A stretch of 6,459 bases of DNA. Origin: Methanobacteriota archaeon. GTDB lineage: Archaea > Hydrothermarchaeota > Hydrothermarchaeia > Hydrothermarchaeales > SZUA-236. The stretch lies in assembly GCA_003695745.1 (NCBI GenBank), contig RFHW01000146.1, forward strand, positions 1 through 6,459. Reading direction: 5' to 3'. Position 1 is the stretch's first letter. Each line of letters starts with the position of its first letter. Positions 4,946-6,459 of the stretch are shown here, piece after piece. A program made the position numbers and the translations under genes. Under the pieces are notes generated by a model. It was not told the DNA's origin. It did no database searches and worked only from the letters and a program-made list of their open reading frames with translations.

Positions 4946-5656
4946 TCATCCTCCCAGATACAGCCTCTTCACCTCTTCATTGTCGAGGAGCTCCTCTCCC
5001 CTGCCCTCGAAACGTGTTCTGCCCATGTCAAGGACATAGCCCCTGTCCGCCATGGCAAGGGCCTTTCTTGCGTTCTGCTCCACAATGGCCACCGCCGTCC
5101 CTCCTGAGGATATCTCCCTGATCCTGTCAAAGACAGAGTCCACCAGCGCGGGCGCAAGCCCTGCCGAGGGCTCGTCAAGGAGGAGGAGGGCGGGCTCTAG
5201 CATCATGGCCCGGCCTATGGCGAGCATCTGCTGCTCCCCGCCACTCAGGTTCCGCGCCCGCTCCCTGCTTCGCCTCTCAAGGACAGGCAGAAGCTCATAG
5301 ACCCTTTGAAGGGACCTCTCCAGCTCGCGGCGGTCTTCGATGATGAAGGCCCCCATCTCAAGGTTCTCAAGCACGGTGAGCGAGGGGAACACATTGTCCC
5401 GCTGGGGCACATATCCCATTCCAAGGCGCACTATCCTGTCGGGCTTGAGCCCTGCAATGTCCCTGTCCCTGAAGACTATCCTGCCGCTGCGGGGCCTGAT
5501 GAGGCCGAAGACGGTCTTCATGAGGGTGCTCTTGCCTGCGCCGTTGGGGCCGATTATGGCCACTATCTCACCCTCCTCTATGTGGAGGGAGAGGCCCTTC
5601 AGGATATCCACGTCCCGGTAGCCGGACACCAGGTCTTCAACGGTCAGTATCCTCAT
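4946..5656 (-). CDS. livF: Branched-chain amino acid-type ABC transporter ATPase LivF
   Basis: This 236-residue protein is one of the two nucleotide-binding subunits that power LivHM on the cytosolic face. Walker A is GPNGAGKST (36-44) and the Q-loop glutamine is Q85 in YVPQ. The signature is LSGGE (137-141) and Walker B is ALLLLDEP (156-163). The switch position reads IVEQN (191-195), with Gln instead of the usual His. LivF proteins commonly have this, so it does not indicate loss of function. Its length is normal for LivF. Its ATG (5656-5654) overlaps the livG stop as ATGA, indicating coupled translation. It is the last gene of the minus-strand operon and ends just before the shared terminator. 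The assignment to LivF over LivG rests on the YVPQ..VFPSLTVLENL pattern (83-99) and VEQN. Confidence 0.93.
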   Translation of the reverse strand: MRILTVEDLVSGYRDVDILKGLSLHIEEGEIVAIIGPNGAGKSTLMKTVFGLIRPRSGRIVFRDRDIAGLKPDRIVRLGMGYVPQRDNVFPSLTVLENLEMGAFIIEDRRELERSLQRVYELLPVLERRSRERARNLSGGEQQMLAIGRAMMLEPALLLLDEPSAGLAPALVDSVFDRIREISSGGTAVAIVEQNARKALAMADRGYVLDMGRTRFEGRGEELLDNEEVKRLYLGG

Positions 5657-6402
5657 CTTCCCAGATAGGCGTCAAGCACCCTTTCGTTCTCCCTTATCTC
5701 TGAGGGGGTGCCCTCTGCTATCACACCTCCGTTCTCCATTACATATATCCATTCGCTTATCCTCATGATGGCCTCTATGTTGTGCTCCACTATGAGAAGG
5801 GTCATCCCCCGCTCCTGCAGAGTCCTTATATGTTTGAGCAGCTCCTCTGCCAGGACAGGGTTCACGCCTGCGAAGGGCTCGTCCAGAAGCAGTGTTTCAG
5901 GCTCGAGCATGAGCACCCTTCCAAGCTCAAGGAGCTTCATCTGGCCTGTGGAGAGATTGCCTGCATGCTCCTCTGCAAGGTCTGAGAGGCCCAGGAATGC
6001 GAGTATGGAGAGGGCCCGCTCCCTGTTCTCATCTTCCTCCTCCATCATCCTCTTTGTCCGCAGGACAGCTGCGAAGAGGCTCTCGCCGCTCTGCCCGGGT
6101 GCTGCCAGAAGGAGGTTCTCAAGGACGGTCATGGCCGAGAGCGGCCTCGGGATCTGGAAGGTCCTCACAAGGCCCTGTCCAGCGATCTCATGGGTGGGGA
6201 GCCTGTGTATCTCCCGCTCCTTGTAGTACACCGCCCCCCTGTCCGGCCTCTGGAAGCCTGTGATCACATCAAAGAGGGTGCTCTTGCCTGCGCCGTTGGG
6301 GCCGATCAGACCCACGATCTGGCCCTGTCTCACCCTGATGGTGCATCTGTCAAGGGCCTTTATCCCTCCGAAGCTTTTCTCGACCTTTTCAACGTGCAGC
6401 AT
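5653..6402 (-). CDS. livG: Branched-chain amino acid-type ABC transporter ATPase LivG
   Basis: This 249-residue protein is the second nucleotide-binding subunit, expected to pair with LivF. Walker A is GPNGAGKST (34-42) and the Q-loop is RTFQ (80-83). VRTFQIPRPLSAMTVLENL (79-97) is characteristic of LivG. The signature is LSTGQ (150-154) and Walker B is TLLLDEP (170-176). The switch histidine is H207 in VEH. The C-terminal IAEGTPSEIRENERVLDAYL (228-247) matches the family tail that contacts the permease. I chose ATG 6402 because GGTGA (6412-6408) is well spaced for it. An in-frame GTG at 6411 would add three residues but would overlap that site. The start lies inside the end of livM and the stop overlaps the livF start. 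Confidence 0.93.
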   Translation of the reverse strand: MLHVEKVEKSFGGIKALDRCTIRVRQGQIVGLIGPNGAGKSTLFDVITGFQRPDRGAVYYKEREIHRLPTHEIAGQGLVRTFQIPRPLSAMTVLENLLLAAPGQSGESLFAAVLRTKRMMEEEDENRERALSILAFLGLSDLAEEHAGNLSTGQMKLLELGRVLMLEPETLLLDEPFAGVNPVLAEELLKHIRTLQERGMTLLIVEHNIEAIMRISEWIYVMENGGVIAEGTPSEIRENERVLDAYLGR

Positions 6403-6459
6403 ATCTCTCACCGAATATGCCCTGAGGGCGATAGAGCATGAGGATTATGAGGAGCAGGC
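6389..6459 (-). CDS. livM: C-terminal end of the LivM-type permease, cut by the window edge
   Basis: A minus-strand frame open from the window edge encodes 22 residues ending at TGA (6391-6389). It reads LLLIILMLYRPQGIFGERYA followed by AR. A hydrophobic helix ending in 'ML(F/Y)RPQG(I/L)' and a short charged tail is the familiar end of LivM permease proteins. Its position directly upstream of livG fits the usual livH-livM-livG-livF order. It overlaps livG by 14 bases (6389-6402), so livG's Shine-Dalgarno site lies within livM. Only the last transmembrane segment is present. The rest of the gene, and probably livH, lies beyond the right edge. Confidence 0.8.
   Translation of the reverse strand, partial: LLLIILMLYRPQGIFGERYAAR

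Noticed and set aside
5070..5090. Gln replacing the switch histidine in LivF
   Set aside because: VEQN is usual in LivF-type ATPases, so it is not evidence of a dead enzyme.

Overview
The window looks archaeal. It carries a GHMP-type pantoate kinase, the archaeal entry to coenzyme A synthesis, beside a fused CoaBC. TTTATATT-like TATA boxes precede several genes and Shine-Dalgarno sites have the GGTGA/GGAGG form. Arginine AGG and isoleucine ATA codons are frequent in a rather GC-rich sequence. The quinone-type UbiE methyltransferase, Tat-exported lipoprotein and branched-chain amino acid ABC transporter would fit an Archaeoglobi/Methanomicrobia-like euryarchaeon or an uncultured relative. That placement is inference only.

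Layout. Positions 1-69 (minus) hold the probable N-terminal fragment of an unidentified gene, and 127-306 (minus) a 59-residue charged protein. A divergent promoter region follows (307-445), with two inverted repeats sharing an ATCCT/AGGAT half-site. On the plus strand come a conserved-looking 131-residue protein (446-841), a UbiE/MenG-type methyltransferase (855-1568), CoaBC (1602-2753) and pantoate kinase (2750-3601). The first two and the last two are tightly packed pairs, and coaBC appears to have its own TATA box. After a 151-base spacer with a promoter comes a Tat/lipobox substrate-binding protein, LivK (3753-4913). A compact bidirectional terminator (4912-4941) separates it from the opposing minus-strand livM(partial)-livG-livF operon (6459 down to 4946), whose genes overlap one another.

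How the genes work together. Pantoate kinase makes 4-phosphopantoate. A phosphopantothenate synthetase outside the window would convert this to 4'-phosphopantothenate. CoaBC then adds cysteine and decarboxylates to 4'-phosphopantetheine. LivK should capture a branched-chain amino acid or similar ligand outside the membrane and pass it to the LivHM permease driven by LivG and LivF. UbiE would methylate a quinone-type or other isoprenoid lipid precursor. The left-hand small genes have no assigned function.

No CRISPR array, insertion sequence, tRNA or rRNA was seen, and no gene-free stretch exceeds 300 bases. The least explained parts are the divergent promoter with its paired palindromes and the small genes on either side of it.
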